This document shows positions 32,363-43,984 of a stretch of DNA of 64,000 nucleotides, piece by piece; within the stretch, counting starts at the first letter, position 1, and the number at the start of each line of letters is the position of its first letter. Position numbers and translations under genes: made by a program. The notes beneath the pieces were generated by a model. The model saw only the letters and a program-made list of their open reading frames with translations, ran no database searches and had not been told where the DNA came from. The stretch comes from Okapia johnstoni (lineage: Eukaryota > Chordata > Mammalia > Artiodactyla > Giraffidae): the NCBI GenBank assembly GCA_024291935.2, contig CM044326.1, positions 38,830,948-38,894,947 of the forward strand, in the 5' to 3' direction.

Positions 32363-33338
32363 CCAACAATATCAGAGAGAAAACTTCTACTATCTTAATG
32401 CTCTTTCCTTCTCTTGTCCTCTCCCTGGAGTACCTCTAAGCCTCTAAGAAAGAGGAGTCACTTATTTGATGAGTCCATCTCTAGGACACTCCCAGTCCAA
32501 ATCTTACCCACAGGAGGAGCTCCTCTGTCACAGTGGTCAGCATACAGGCACGGGTTTCCCTCTGTGTCACTAGTCCCTAAGCAGCAAGTAGACCAAAGCT
32601 AAGTCTGTCTTTTATTATTATTATTATTCTGTTCCAATCCTCCTTGCCTGTGCCTGGGTGGGTGAGCTAGGCAGGCCCTCCTCTGTGGGTGTAGCCATCG
32701 AAGACTCAGGAAGGAAAGTGGGGAGCAGAGCCTGTGTACCTCACCAGAAAAGTCTAACTGCTTTATCAAACAGCCCATGCCAAGGTGTAGCCGTGCCTGT
32801 CCTCTTGGTCATGGCTCTTGCGTACCTCACTTCCTCCACCAACGTCCCCTCTTAGGTGAGGAATGAGGGACAAGGCAGAGATTGCTGCCGAGTCCTGGCT
32901 CTTCAGCACCATGTGGAGGGATGGCATTCTACTCAGAAACCTCAGCACCCAGATCCAGGTGTCTCAGCTGCACAAACTCAAACAACCTGACATGGAGCAG
33001 CATCCACGGCTCCCTGATTTCCTCTGGAGAGCGGGACACAGTTAATAATGAGGGATTATGGCAGGGAGGGGAGGGTAAAAGTTACAGGGGGGCTGATGCT
33101 GGTGATGGAACCAACAGATAGCTCTACTCCATTCTCTACCCTGAAACCCATCCAGACCAGCACAGCCACCCCTTTTACATTATTCCTAAAAATGAGCCCA
33201 TAAAAATGGGATCATTTCTTTATTTAAAGAGCACATGTCCTTGTCATTATTTTCAATGAGGGGCTAATGAACAGGGCTACTTGGACTCTGATCCAAACCT
33301 CAGATGACCTCTGGGATCGCTTGTCTGCATCTCACTGT
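32363..33338. other. Unique sequence with a short TTA array
   Basis: (TTA)n lies at 32611-32630. A 79-codon frame (32882-33121) and a 65-codon frame (32658-32855) show no features. Nothing else recognised. Confidence 0.4.
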
Positions 33339-33555
33339 ATGTGCTACGTGCTCAGTCGTGTCCGACTCTGTGCAACCCCATGGACTGTAGCCCACCAGGT
33401 TCCCCTGTCCCTGGGATTCTCCAGACAAGAATACTGGACTGGGTTGCCTTACCCTTCTCCAGGGTATTTTCCCGACTCAAGGATCGAACCTGCATCTCTT
33501 ACATCTCCTGCCTCAGCAGGCGTGTTCTTTAATGCTAGTGCCACCTGGGAAGCCC
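33339..33555 (-). mobile_element. Bov-tA SINE
   Basis: Antisense copy: cgtgctcagtcgtgtccgac, B box as aaggatcgaacctgc, right end tgccacctgggaagcccc. Confidence 0.95.
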
Positions 33556-33639
33556 CCTATATGTTGCTTAGTAGTTCTCACCCCTGCTAAGCACTGCAGA
33601 GATAAAGATCTCTGTCCTGGTGCTTTCCCTCTAGAAAAA

Positions 33640-34640
33640 AATGATGCAGTCTCTATGGGAAAAGTATGGAAATTTATTCTTTTTAAAAAATGGAATTACT
33701 ATATCATTCAGCCATCTCATTTGTGGGTATTTATCCAAAAGAATTGAAACTGGGACCTCTAAAAGATACCCACACTCCCACATTCACTGAAAAACTCTTC
33801 ACAGTAGCCGAGAGGTGGAAACAACCTAAGCATCCCCTGGCAGATGAATGAAGAAGGAAGAGATGGTACTGTTATGGTCTGTGAGTGGGTTGGGAAAGAA
33901 TTTCCAGACACAGAGTATTTCGGAAAGGAATGAGTTTCCTAAGAACAGAGAGCAGAGATAATGAGGGCACTGCAAGCACAGAGGCCAATCTCCCGACAGA
34001 CCAGAGAGACACTAGTAGCCAATTTTTATGGCTACTCAATCGGCTACTCAGGCTAGTAGCCAATTTTTACAGCCTCAAGACAAAGGAAATTCCTACTGGA
34101 AGGGTGGCATTAGGTGATTGATTAGGGTGGGTATTTTTATCTAATATGGGGTGGAGGAGCTGTCCAGTTTAGATCAGGAGGGCTCATGGTAATGGTTGCT
34201 ATGGGGCTCAGTCAGTTCCAGAGATGACCTTGGTGTCGGGCTCTGCATTTGGGGCCATGGTACAAGACCTCACACCTGTGACCTTGGTATAGAGCTCTGC
34301 AGGTATTAATACATATATACAATGGAATACTACTCAGCCCTTAAAAAGGGCAATCTTGCCGTATGTAAAGACATTAATGAACCTGGAGGACACCATGCTA
34401 AGTGAAATAAGCTAGAGACTGAAGGACAAATACTTCAAGGTTATACTTACACGCAATTTCAAACCAGTCAAAAGCATAAAAACAAAGAATAAAACGGTGA
34501 GTGCAGGGGCTGGGGAGAGGGAAGTGGAGGTACAGCAGGTGTGGTTACACAAGACGGATGAACTCTGGACACCTACCATACAGCATTGTGCCAGTAAATA
34601 ACAATACTGCATGGTGCTCCTGAAAATTTAAGATGGCAGA
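33640..34640 (+). mobile_element. L1 LINE 3' region split by a solo LTR
   Basis: The left part has tcattcagccatctcatttg, ttatccaaaagaattg and cagtagccgagaggtgg. The right part from 34307 has tacaatggaatactactcagc, aagacattaatgaacctgg and atgctaagtgaaataagc. The two join exactly when the LTR is removed. Confidence 0.9.
33870..34301 (-). mobile_element. Solo endogenous-retrovirus LTR
   Basis: A 432-bp segment with TG...CA ends (tgttatggtctgtg ... gagctctgca). It is flanked by ggtac (33865-33869) and ggtat (34302-34306), a 5-bp target duplication with one change. On the minus strand it has an ATAAAAATT box followed by a TGTCTCTCTGGTCTG-type segment, as LTRs do. A 20-odd-bp internal repeat (tagtagccaatttttat / tagtagccaatttttac) lies near 34015 and 34055. 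There is no gag, pol or env, so it arose by recombination between paired LTRs. Confidence 0.85.
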
Positions 34641-36299
34641 CTTCATGTCAAGTGTTTCTGCCACAATAACATAAAATTTAAAGACGAATCAGCAGCCCAG
34701 GCAGAAAAAAAGAAAGCTGAAATTATGTGCATGTCTAGAGGACCCCAAATGTTGAAAAGCCAAAGCTGCAGTAGATAACCACTCTATAGGAAGAGGGAGG
34801 AAAAATCAGACTAGTGAGTTATTTTTAGATGCGTTTGTCTTCACCACATAATGGAACTTTCAAGTACGGTTCTATTTCCTCAAGTAGAGTGAGTCCCCAG
34901 ATACCCTCGTTCACATACTGTGTGACTGTATCTTAGAAATATCTGCTTCTCGCAGATAACCAACCATCCTAATTAATAACGCAGAGTCACAGGGGGAGCT
35001 TTTTAACTGAGACCACAGCGGGAAACAGATAAGAAAAATATACTGTAGGTGTGGGGTTGTGGGTTCATTTTTTTCCACTAATTCCCAAATTCATGCCTCT
35101 ATTCTACTATGTCTTATGAATTCTGTAATAATGAAACATGACATGATATAACCCAATATGAGGCATCAACATGACATAAGCAAATGCAGAAGGCTTCATT
35201 ATCACCAAGCATGTCAGAATTGTTCTTCCTCCTGCCCATACCCTGGGTTACAGAGTTCGGAGATTTGGATCCAATGATAATGCCAGCTGTAAATGAGCTG
35301 CCTTTCCCAGGCACCTCCATTTTCAAGTGATCCTTGGGATGGTTTATAAAGTTTAGAACCAGAACATCACACCCTGAAGGCAAGGGTCAGTCTACTTGCC
35401 AGGGACCTCAGGCAGATGCAGTGCAATCTGGGTTTGCCAGCTGTCACCACCCAAGCCCGATAATCAGGTTTGCCTTTTGAGTGAAAAATGACAACACATG
35501 AAATTTTTCCAAGAAAATTATTTATTTAAAATTGCAGGGGCTTCCCAACACACAGCCCTCTGGGGAGTCAGACACCAGCCCATTTCTATGCAAATAGCCT
35601 TCTGGAGCCATTCAGCCCCTGATTCCTTCAGATGAATCTGTGCTGGCCAAACACCACCCTGAATTTTTCCCTGGGTGGGACTCTGCAAGATATCAAACAA
35701 GGTCTGATCATACATTCATCTTTCATCTGTGTCATGCACTTTTATCCGGCAAGTGGTGGGCTTTGCTTGGTGTGATATTATTTCTGATCAAGTCTCAAAT
35801 TTTGCAGCCTCCATCTAGATGGAGGAAAAAACACAGCAGGCAAAGAGGAGAGCTGGGGGCTGACAGTGGCCCATTAGCTGGAGTCCGAGGACTCCAAAGC
35901 AGACAGAAGTGTGCCCCAACGTCACTCCTCCTGAAGGGCTCCCCAAGCATTTCACTGGGGTCTCTGGCCCTGTTTCTAAAGGCATGTGATGCAGATGAAA
36001 CATGCGCTCACTCACTGTACCTCACTTGTTAATGCCTTGAAGTAGAAACAAACCATAGAATCACCTGCCTGTGACCTCTCTCTCTTGTGAATAAGCATTT
36101 TATATGGAAAGATGTAACCCTTGCTGAAAACTGGATCAATGCTCATAGGTAGAGCTTAGATAAAATTCTTGCCTAGTGTTACTATTAGTTTCTTTTAAGG
36201 ATGATAAGTTATATAAATTCAATATTCAGCTCCCAAATGAGCTTTGGGAAGGGAAAAATCATCTTGGGACATTAAGGTGCAATTGACAAAAACTTTACA
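34641..36299. other. Unique block; 34700-35060 possible conserved noncoding element
   Basis: No repeat recognised. 34940-34995 carries agataaccaaccatcc then taattaataacg, adjacent GATA-type and homeodomain-type cores. A 130-codon frame at 35640-36032 has an antisense 66-codon shadow and no family features. Confidence 0.3.
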
Positions 36300-36304
36300 G
36301 AAAT

Positions 36305-36370
36305 ACACACATGTGAGTGCTCACGTGTGCGTGTGTGTATGTGTGTGTACAGATATATACATACATCTTG
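36305..36370 (+). repeat. Alternating purine-pyrimidine tract
   Basis: Imperfect CA, then CGTGTG/TGTATG, then ATATAC runs within about 65 bp. Confidence 0.8.
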
Positions 36371-37289
36371 GGGAGGGGGAGGGAATTCTAAATCCTCCAC
36401 CCCATACACCAATGTCACATTTTAATGTAATATCATGCCCAATGCATATTCATGAAACAGAATCTTGGCAGTGGCACAAGAAAAGTGGGATGAAGTGTGT
36501 TTGGCGGAGTGCGTCACGTTTCCAGGCCAGCGGATTTTTTGATTAAAGTCCCTTATCCGTTTTATCATGCATATCCACTCTCTGATTAAAGTGATCTGGG
36601 GCTGACACTCACAATGTCAGTATGCACTGAGACCCTTCACACAAAACATGGTTGGAATTTATATCCTTAAAAACACACACACCCTGTACACCAACAATAA
36701 AACTAATGCCAGGCAACATTCATGGAAATAAAAGTCCACACAGGAGGGCTATGAGGGTCATCTGTTCCCTGGCTCAGAAAGATTTAACCCGGAATATTAA
36801 TCAATGTTCAACTTCCAATCCTAAATTTCCTTTTTTTTTTAAAAGTTAAGTTCCTTCTTTCTGATTTGTCAGGCTTTTTAGCAAATGTTTTCACTTGAGA
36901 AAAACATAACCAGAGACTCCCCCTGCAGAATATAAATAGTGAGTTTCCCCCATATGCCAACCTTTTGAACACTGAGAGTCAACATGTCCCATTCTTCCTG
37001 AGGTCCCTTCGAAAATCACTTCTCAGGGGGTGGCCCCCAGCATAATGGGGAGGGAGGAAGGGCACCAGGACCACCACCCAGCCCTGTGTCCCCGTCACAG
37101 TTATGGGATGTTGAGGTCACTGGTCGAAGGAGTCGACTGACCTTTCTAAAGCCAGTTGATGTCAGAGAGAGTAAAACAAAATAGGGCAGCTATGCACAGG
37201 GCAAATATCATGCTCAGGGTTTGCAAGGAAATGGCCGCTTTGGGGTGCAGTGGCCCTGAAGCTTTAAGTCACATTGCAGGTGACAATGT
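36371..37289. other. Unique sequence; 36840-36960 possible conserved element
   Basis: 36541-36600 has gattaaagtcccttatcc and gattaaagtgatc (a repeated GATTAAAGT word). 36840-36960 is AT-rich with gaatataaatagtgag. No coding evidence. Confidence 0.3.
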
Positions 37290-37425
37290 GCAGGCAGCCT
37301 TAAGCAAGTCATCTCATCTGTCCGAGGCTCCATGTCCTCTTATATAATGGAGATAATAACACCCACCTTGCTGGGTCCGTTGTGTGAACCAGATGACATC
37401 AAGTCTGAGAAAAAGCTCCATAAAC
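37290..37425 (+). mobile_element. MIR SINE
   Basis: Sense core: taagcaagtcatctcatctg, cttatataatggagataat, aacacccaccttgctggg. Confidence 0.8.
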
Positions 37426-38111
37426 AGAGAGACCTTGTGAAATGCAGGGCCCAGTTGCTATGACCCTCAGAGAAGACGTGAGGTCCAAATCGGTGGCAAT
37501 GCTGCACTCTAAAAAAGACCACAGTCCATCTGCCATCCCAAGAAATTACGCATTTCCGTTTTCTCTGGTGTTTAAATGCCTGAGCTCCCTGGGAATCTGG
37601 TTCCCGGGTCCTCTGAGCATCTCCCATTGAGATCCAGAAGCTCCTCCTTATCAAGCACCCCACTAAGCCAGTACCCCTACCCCAAGCCCAGTGAGGTGCT
37701 TCTCCCCCAGCTCCAGCCCCAGGTGGTCCCTCGACCCCCTGCAAACACATCCCTCCTCAGAAGTCCTCTCTCCTCACCCCACAGAGAGAGCAGATCTGTC
37801 ATGTATTTATGGGGGTCCCTGCTACACTGAAAAGCTGAAGGCTGTTATTGCCCCTGTCTGTTCTTCCCCCAGCATGCCTGGCAGGAGCTGGTCCAGAGTA
37901 AGAAGTCCATGTGATGTGTAAAGTGAGTGAGTGAATGAATGAATGGATGAAACCAGGCCCCGCTGGTTGGATGCCCTTTGTGTGCCAGGCCCTGTGAGAA
38001 CCTTGTCTGCTCTCTAGAGCTCCCAGGCTCTGGGATGCCTGAGATGTGGCTGATCAGTAGCCCCAGGAAGGCACTGGGACCTCCTAATCCATAGAACTTC
38101 CTTGAGATACA
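37426..38111. other. Unique sequence, nothing recognised
   Basis: A GAGT/GAAT short array (gtgagtgagtgaatgaatg) lies at 37923-37948. Frames of 76-136 codons overlap on opposite strands without features. Confidence 0.4.
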
Positions 38112-38382
38112 CAGAGCTGCTGCTGCTGCTGCTAAGTCGCTTCAGTCATGTCCGACTCTGTGCGACCCCATAGACGGCAGCCCACCAGGCTCCGCCATCC
38201 CCAGGATTCTCCAGGCAAGAATACTGGAGTGGGTTGCCATTTCCTTCTCCAGTGCATGAAAGGGAAAAGTGAAAGTGAAGTCGCTCAGTCGTGTCCGACT
38301 CTTAGTGACCCCATGGACTGTAGCCTACCAGTCTCCTCCATCCGTGGGACTTACCAGGCAACAGTACTAGAGTGGGGTGCCA
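38112..38382 (-). mobile_element. Bov-A2 SINE (dimeric Bov-A)
   Basis: Two antisense Bov-A units in tandem (38136-38254 and 38281-38382). They are joined by the A/G-rich linker gaaagggaaaagtgaaagtg and led by a (CTG)n stretch. There is no tRNA-like part. Confidence 0.93.
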
Positions 38383-38430
38383 CAGGGATGCCCAAATCTA
38401 CTGATGTCACAGAACATTTACAGTTAAAGA

Positions 38431-38870
38431 CAGGCAAGTAGATAGATGATGGATAGAGAGGAAGATAGATAATAGATACGATAGATAAATAATAGATAAA
38501 GAAAGTCAATAGATGGATAGATAGATAATAAGTAGATATGGGAGAGAGCTGATAGATAGATACAAAGGTAGATGATAGATAGATATGATAGGTCAATGAC
38601 AGATACCAGAATAGGTGGATATATAGATAATAAGCAGACAGAGATGATAGATATGATAGATAAATGACAGATAGATACCAGAATAGGTGGATATATAGAT
38701 AATAAGCAGACAGAGATGATAGATAAAAGAGAGATGATAGATATGATAGATAAATGACAGATAGATACCAGAATAGGTGGATATATAGATAATAAGCAGA
38801 CAGATATGACAGAGAGAGATGGTAGATAAAAAGATAGATAAATAGATAGATAAAGGGAATCAATGTAGAG
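38431..38870 (+). repeat. (GATA)n-type microsatellite with higher-order repeat
   Basis: Imperfect GATA/GACA array. Within it a block ccagaataggtgg followed by atatagataataagcagac occurs three times, starting near 38606, 38678 and 38768 (72 and 90 bp apart). The Tyr/Leu/Ser/Ile-rich antisense frames are translations of the array. Confidence 0.97.
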
Positions 38871-38892
38871 TTCCCAGTTTTTATCTGGCCAA

Positions 38893-39112
38893 GGACTTCC
38901 CTTGTGGCTCCAATGGTAAGGAATCTGCCTGCAATGCAGGAGACCCTCATTCGATCCCTGGGTTGGGAAGATCCCCTGGAAAAGGGAATGGCAACCCACT
39001 CCAGTATTTTTTCCTGAAGAATTCCATGGGCAGAGAAGACTGGTGGGCTACAGTCCATGGGGTCACAAAGAGTCCCACATGACTGAGCAAACAACACTTT
39101 CACTTTTCACTT
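38893..39112 (+). mobile_element. Bov-tA SINE
   Basis: Sense full-length copy: ggacttcccttgtggctcc, B box cattcgatccctgggttgg, tail gactgagcaaacaacac with a TTTCACTTTT end. Confidence 0.95.
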
Positions 39113-39793
39113 TTTAAAAAACAAAACCCAAGAGCCATTTTTTTTTATTTTAATCATTCTCATTTCATACGAGAAAACACTCTGCACATCGAAATTCTAG
39201 GACAGGCATAAAGATGTCTCAGAAAAAAGGATGGCTTTTTAAGATGAAGACATCCACCCTCTTAAAACCCCACTTCAACCTCTTTATTGTCCATCCTGTT
39301 GCTGCTGCCCTGGTCCTGGGACTGTTGCCAGGGAGACACACCCTGGCCACCCCAACAGGCTGAAGCTCCAGACTTGTTGGCTGTTTTCTGGTTCGGACTG
39401 TACACACTTCCCAGGTCTGGGTTGAAGGTAGAGCTCATTCGTCTGAAATCAAAATGGAAGCAGGGCGGGGGCAGCTGAGCAGACTGGTGGCTGTTCCAGT
39501 TCCAAACCTCCCACCATTCTGCGTGTCCACCCAGGGGCATGGGACCTTGGGCACATTATTCACCCTTCCCAGCCCCTTGAAGCTTCCTTATCTGGAAAAA
39601 CAGTGTCCAAGATGCCCCACCCATCTGGGGGGAGGCAATGTGCAGGGCTGGAGGACCCTGTCTCTTGAGCGCCCATCCTGGTAGAGAAGAACCCACCGGA
39701 AACCCTTCCCATGAGGCTCAGACCTGCCCTCCCTGGAAAAATTGCAATAGATGGTAGACAGTGGATGGTAAATGGATTGCTTGTCCCTAATCT
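39113..39793. other. Unique sequence with a MIR scrap
   Basis: 39545-39610 (gaccttgggcacattattc, then ccttatctggaaaaac) is a sense MIR fragment. Nothing else recognised. Confidence 0.45.
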
Positions 39794-40648
39794 ATGGATG
39801 GATGGATGGGTGGATGAAAGGATGGAAGGAAGGAAGATGGGTGGATGGATGGATGGATAGAAGGATGGATGGATAGATGGGGGATGGAAGGAAGGAAGAT
39901 AGATGGGTGGATGGCTGAATGGATAGATAGAAGGATGGATGGGTGGAAGGATGGAAGGAAGGAGTATGGATAGATGGATGGATGGATGGATAGATGGATG
40001 GATAGAAGGAAGGAAGGAGTATGGATAGATGGATGGATGGATGTATAGATAGATGGGTGGATGGAAGGAAGGAAAGAATATGGATAGATGGATGGATGGA
40101 TGGATAGATGGATGGATAGAAAGAAGGAAGGAGTATGGATAGATGGATTGATGGATGGATAGATAGATGAGTGGAAGGAAGGAAGGAGTATGGATAGATG
40201 GATGGGTGGATGATAGATGGATTGAAGGAAGGAAGGAATATGGATAGATGGATGGATGGTTGGAAGGAAGATAGATGGATGGATGGATGGATAGATGGAT
40301 GGGTGGATGGATAGATAGATGGGTGGATGGAAGGAAGGAAGGAATATGGGTAGATGGATGGATGGATGGATAGATAGATGGGTGGATGGAAGGAAGGAAG
40401 GAGTATGGATAGATGGATGGATGGTTGGAAGGAAGATGGATGGATGGATGGATGGGAGGATGGAAGGAAGGAAGATAGATGGGTGGATGGATGAATGGAT
40501 AGACGAATAGATAGATGGAAGAAAGGAGAAAGATGGATGAATAGATGGGAGGGTGGATGAAAGGAAAAAAGATATAGATAGAGAAAGGAAGGACAGAAGA
40601 TGGTTGGATGGATGGGGAGACAAATGGACAGACAGAGACAGACAGAGA
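39794..40648 (+). repeat. (GGAT)n/(GGAA)n array with about 55-bp higher-order period
   Basis: About 850 bp of almost pure purine/T tetranucleotides. A marker word gagtatgg or gaatatgg recurs at 39962, 40017, 40076, 40131, 40186, 40236, 40342 and 40401, giving a 50-59-bp period with one skipped unit. The Ser/His/Pro/Ile antisense frame of 278 codons (39787-40623) is a translation of the array. Confidence 0.98.
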
Positions 40649-41899
40649 GTATTCTTATTCCCTTTAATTTAAACCTTGGAGAAATTTAATTTAATTTAAA
40701 CCTTGTGAACTTAGAGTTCTGATCACAGAGTCGGTCAGGAAAATGTCCCCGGGGGCCCTGAACTTAAGCGTGTAGATCATAAGTCATCCAAAGGCAGGGA
40801 CAGAAACAAAGCGGGAGACGGGTGATGTTGAGAGGATCCAGTACTCTGTCTTTTGTCCTTTACAGACTCAAACTTAGTTTCAGGATTTGGAAGCTATACT
40901 GGTATTTTAATCCTCTGCTAATTTGATCTCTTTCGCACACCCACTTAGAACCCCACTTAGATTTGTCTTCTCTGTCCTCCAACTTTAACCTGGCCTCAAA
41001 CTCTATCCTTCTGAAACCGGCAGGGGGAGAGAGAGAGAAAGGAAGGACAACAAGGAGGAAGGAAGGAATCAAGTGCCTTCAGTGGCCATGGACTGCTCAA
41101 CAAGAAGCCCCCCACCCCATCTAACTCCTTCTCCTTCTCTTCTCACGCTCTGCCCCCCAACTCAAAAGCACTGCATGCTGATTGACTCCTACACACACCT
41201 CGAATTTCTCCTCCTCTGGAACCTCACAGGTGCCATCTGTTCCCCCATCCCCATAACTTCCCACCAACGTCCCACCATCCACAGTCAAGTCGAGCCTGCA
41301 GTTGGAAAGATGGCACCATCCAGCGACCTCTAAGAGTCTTGATCTTTTCTTCCAATCCTCTCACATTGACCAAGAGCTGTCTGGTGCAGCAGGCCTGGCA
41401 AATGCCACATGGGATGCTGCCCAGGTGGAGACAGAGAGCAAAGATTTTAGGTAGAAAGACAAACAACTGTCAGAGTGAAGAACCTGAACTCTGTCTTGTA
41501 AATTACGAAGAGAGGAAGCAGAAACTGACTCGGTGAAGGTGAGGGGACCAGCAAGCAGCTGAGCAGGACCCTGCCCTCCTCTGCTCAGCCCTCACGCCCT
41601 TCCTGTTCCCACATCTGTCCCAGTTCAAGAGGCTGCTCAGCTATCCACTCTGAGATCCTTCCACAATTCTCTGGATACACACATTCGACCACCCGTGTGT
41701 CTCTTTAAGTTCATGTCTCAATAAGAAGCTACAGAAATTGCAAATTATATTAAAAACCATGCAATACTACTTGCTACTGTATTTTCCTGACACGATTTTG
41801 ACAGGAAGACATTTCCATGAATTATCTGACTTAGCTTTTTGAGAGCTGTGGCAAGCTTAGTGATCCCTTTAAATCTAACTCCTTTATTACATGCACGTG
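40649..41899. other. Unique sequence; 41650-41890 possible conserved element
   Basis: It begins with a small duplication of aatttaatttaaaccttg (40664-40705). 41650-41890 is AT-rich and repeat-free (attgcaaattatattaaaaa, then atgaattatctgacttagc). No exon pattern. Confidence 0.3.
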
Positions 41900-42005
41900 G
41901 AATTTATTCTTCCCTTCACTCATTCACTCAGCATTTATCAAGCATCTGCCTGTACCAGCTGTCCTGCTAGAGGTTAGGGATACAGAGATGAATAGACTTA
42001 CACCC
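41900..42005 (-). mobile_element. L2 LINE 3' end
   Basis: The string cactcattcactcagcattt, then agaggttagggatacagag, is the antisense L2 end. Confidence 0.7.
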
Positions 42006-42109
42006 ATTGTCAAATTATGCACATCGTGACTGGGTCAAAGGCCACAAGTAATGTGAATACAATATGTGGAAAGACAGACAGGGGTAAATCAGGATGGCCT
42101 GGGGACCAC

Positions 42110-42240
42110 AGAACTCTTGATTTGAAACCTTGTGACCTTGAAAGCTTTATGGCCTTGGAAAAATCAATCTCCATGAGCCTCAGTTTCCCCATGAGTAAAA
42201 TGAAGGAAAGAGGACTCGCCTTGTAAGACTTTAGGAGCAC
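42110..42240 (+). mobile_element. MIR SINE
   Basis: Sense core: gccttggaaaaatcaatctc, gagcctcagtttccccatg, agtaaaatgaagg. Confidence 0.8.
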
Positions 42241-42489
42241 CCTGGAAATATTCAGCAGCTTCAAAGAGGAGGTAACAGTAGCCAGACCTTGGAGAATGAC
42301 TACTAACTAGTCTCTCGGGCAGAGCTGAGAACAACGCATTGCATGAAAAGCAGTGGTGGTGCAGGGGTGGAGCATTAGAGACACGTGTGGACAGAGCAGT
42401 CAGTGCACTGCAAGGGTCCAAGATCAGTGAGCCAGGGAGGAGGAGGGGAATTCAGAGGATGAGGGTAAGCGTGAGACCTCAGACCACAG

Positions 42490-42920
42490 CTACCATTTCT
42501 TGAGCAGCTGCTGCTGCTAAGTCGCTTCAGTCGTGTCCAGCTCTTTGCGACCCCATGGACTGTAGCCCACCAGGCCCCTCTGTCCAGGACTCTACAGGCA
42601 AGAGTACTGGAGCGGGTTGCCATGCCCTCCTCCAAAGGATCTTCCTGACTCAGAGATCGAACCCTCATCTCATGAGTCTCCTGCACTGGCAGGTAGGTTC
42701 TTTCCCCCTAGTGCCACCTAGGAAGCCCAGAGCAGACACTTTGCTAAACACTTACTGTGTATTATCTCTTGATCTCTCCAGATACCTACACAATAAGTGC
42801 TATTATGAATCCCACCATACGGATATGGAAACCAAAGCACAGAGAGGTTAAGGAAGTTCCTCTAAAGCTGCACAGCCCAGGAGCAGCACAGGCCAGGACC
42901 AGGAAGGACTCAACTCAGAA
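42490..42920 (-). mobile_element. MIR SINE split by Bov-tA
   Basis: The left scrap is taccatttcttgagcag. The right part has cactttgctaaacacttac, aagcacagagaggttaagg and gctgcacagcccagg. The Bov-tA interrupts it with gagcag repeated on both sides. Confidence 0.75.
42506..42728 (-). mobile_element. Bov-tA SINE
   Basis: Antisense copy from a (CTG)n lead, ctaagtcgcttcagtcgtg, to gccacctaggaagccc. Confidence 0.95.
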
Positions 42921-43014
42921 ACCCTTCGTGGACCATCCTGTCTTTTACAAATGTGGTCAGGAACCATCACGAACTGCTGCTTTGATTTGTCCTCCATCTT
43001 TTCTTTTTGACTTT

Positions 43015-43207
43015 TATTTAAAAGATTTTTTTTTAACGTGGACCATTTTTAAAGTCTTTCTGGAATTTGTTACAGTACTGCTTCTGTTTTATGGTTTGGT
43101 TTTCTGGCCATGAGGCATGTGGGCTCTTAGTTCCCTGACCAGGGATTGAACCCATGACCCCTGCATTGGAGGGTGAAGTCTTAGCCACTGGACTGCCAGA
43201 TAAGTCC
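43015..43207 (-). mobile_element. CHR-2 type SINE
   Basis: Antisense copy: T-rich lead, gtttggttttctggccatg, ttagttccctgaccaggg, right end actggactgccagataagtc. Confidence 0.85.
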
Positions 43208-43624
43208 CTCCGCACTGGGTCTTCCCAGTGAATCAGTGAATTTTTTGACATTTGAACTGCTCAATTTCAGAGGCAACTGATTGCCACAGTAGACTTCTTG
43301 TTTATTCTACAGCAGCAGGCGATACAGGAGAAGATCCCTAGAAAGCCCAGATGGTGGTCACAGGGGCTCAGAGAGAGGGGTTCAAACCACTAGATGTGCT
43401 GCAGGGGGCCAGGTCCTCTTCAGGGGGCTGTGTGTCAGGCAGCAGGGTCTATGGTTCATTCCTGCCCAGAGCCTTCATCACCCGGGGCCAGGGGCAGTCT
43501 GGAGGAGGGCAGGTTCTCAAGTCTGGTAAACCTGCTATGAACTATGATCCATGCCCATGAACTTGAGAGCTGTGCTGCTCACAGTGTGCTGAGAAAGTCT
43601 CTAAGGAGTGATCTCGCTGATGCC
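43208..43624. other. Unique sequence, nothing recognised
   Basis: No repeat family or gene pattern seen. Confidence 0.4.
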
Positions 43625-43795
43625 CCTCCACAGCTCCAAGAGTTGGGTACAACTCTTATCAGCTCCCTTAAACGAAAGGGAACTGAAACTCTGCAGTAAT
43701 TTGCTAAGATCTCAGGCCTGGGAAATGACCAAGCTAAGATTCAAACCCGAGGTTTTTCTTAGAGACCTTAGGCTTAACCACTTCAAGTTCTAGCC
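43625..43795 (-). mobile_element. MIR SINE remnant
   Basis: The string gaaagggaactgaaactctg, then gatctcaggcctggg and gattcaaacccgagg, follows the antisense MIR order. Confidence 0.6.
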
Positions 43796-43984
43796 TTGCC
43801 TCATCCTGGCTGCGGGCCCAGGACAGGCCAGTTTCCTCATCTTACAGCTGAGGGTGCTAAGGACCACTTTGCTGGGAGATGCCATGAGATCTCTTCTATA
43901 ATGCACTTCTCCTGAGGCCTTGAATGAGATCATTTTCCATAATGAGGAGTTGTGTTTCCTACAATAAATGGGCTGTCTGGGTAC

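Noticed and set aside
35640..36032. 130-codon frame with a hydrophobic stretch
   Set aside because: One hydrophobic segment from a T-rich patch, antisense frame overlapping, no family recognised.
38351..39103. 250-codon and 191-codon antisense frames with Tyr-Leu-Ser-Ile repeats
   Set aside because: They span the GATA array and the adjoining Bov-tA SINE, with no independent protein signal.
39787..40623. 278-codon antisense frame rich in Ser, His, Pro and Ile
   Set aside because: It is the translation of the GGAT/GGAA array; the tetranucleotide phase alone keeps it open.
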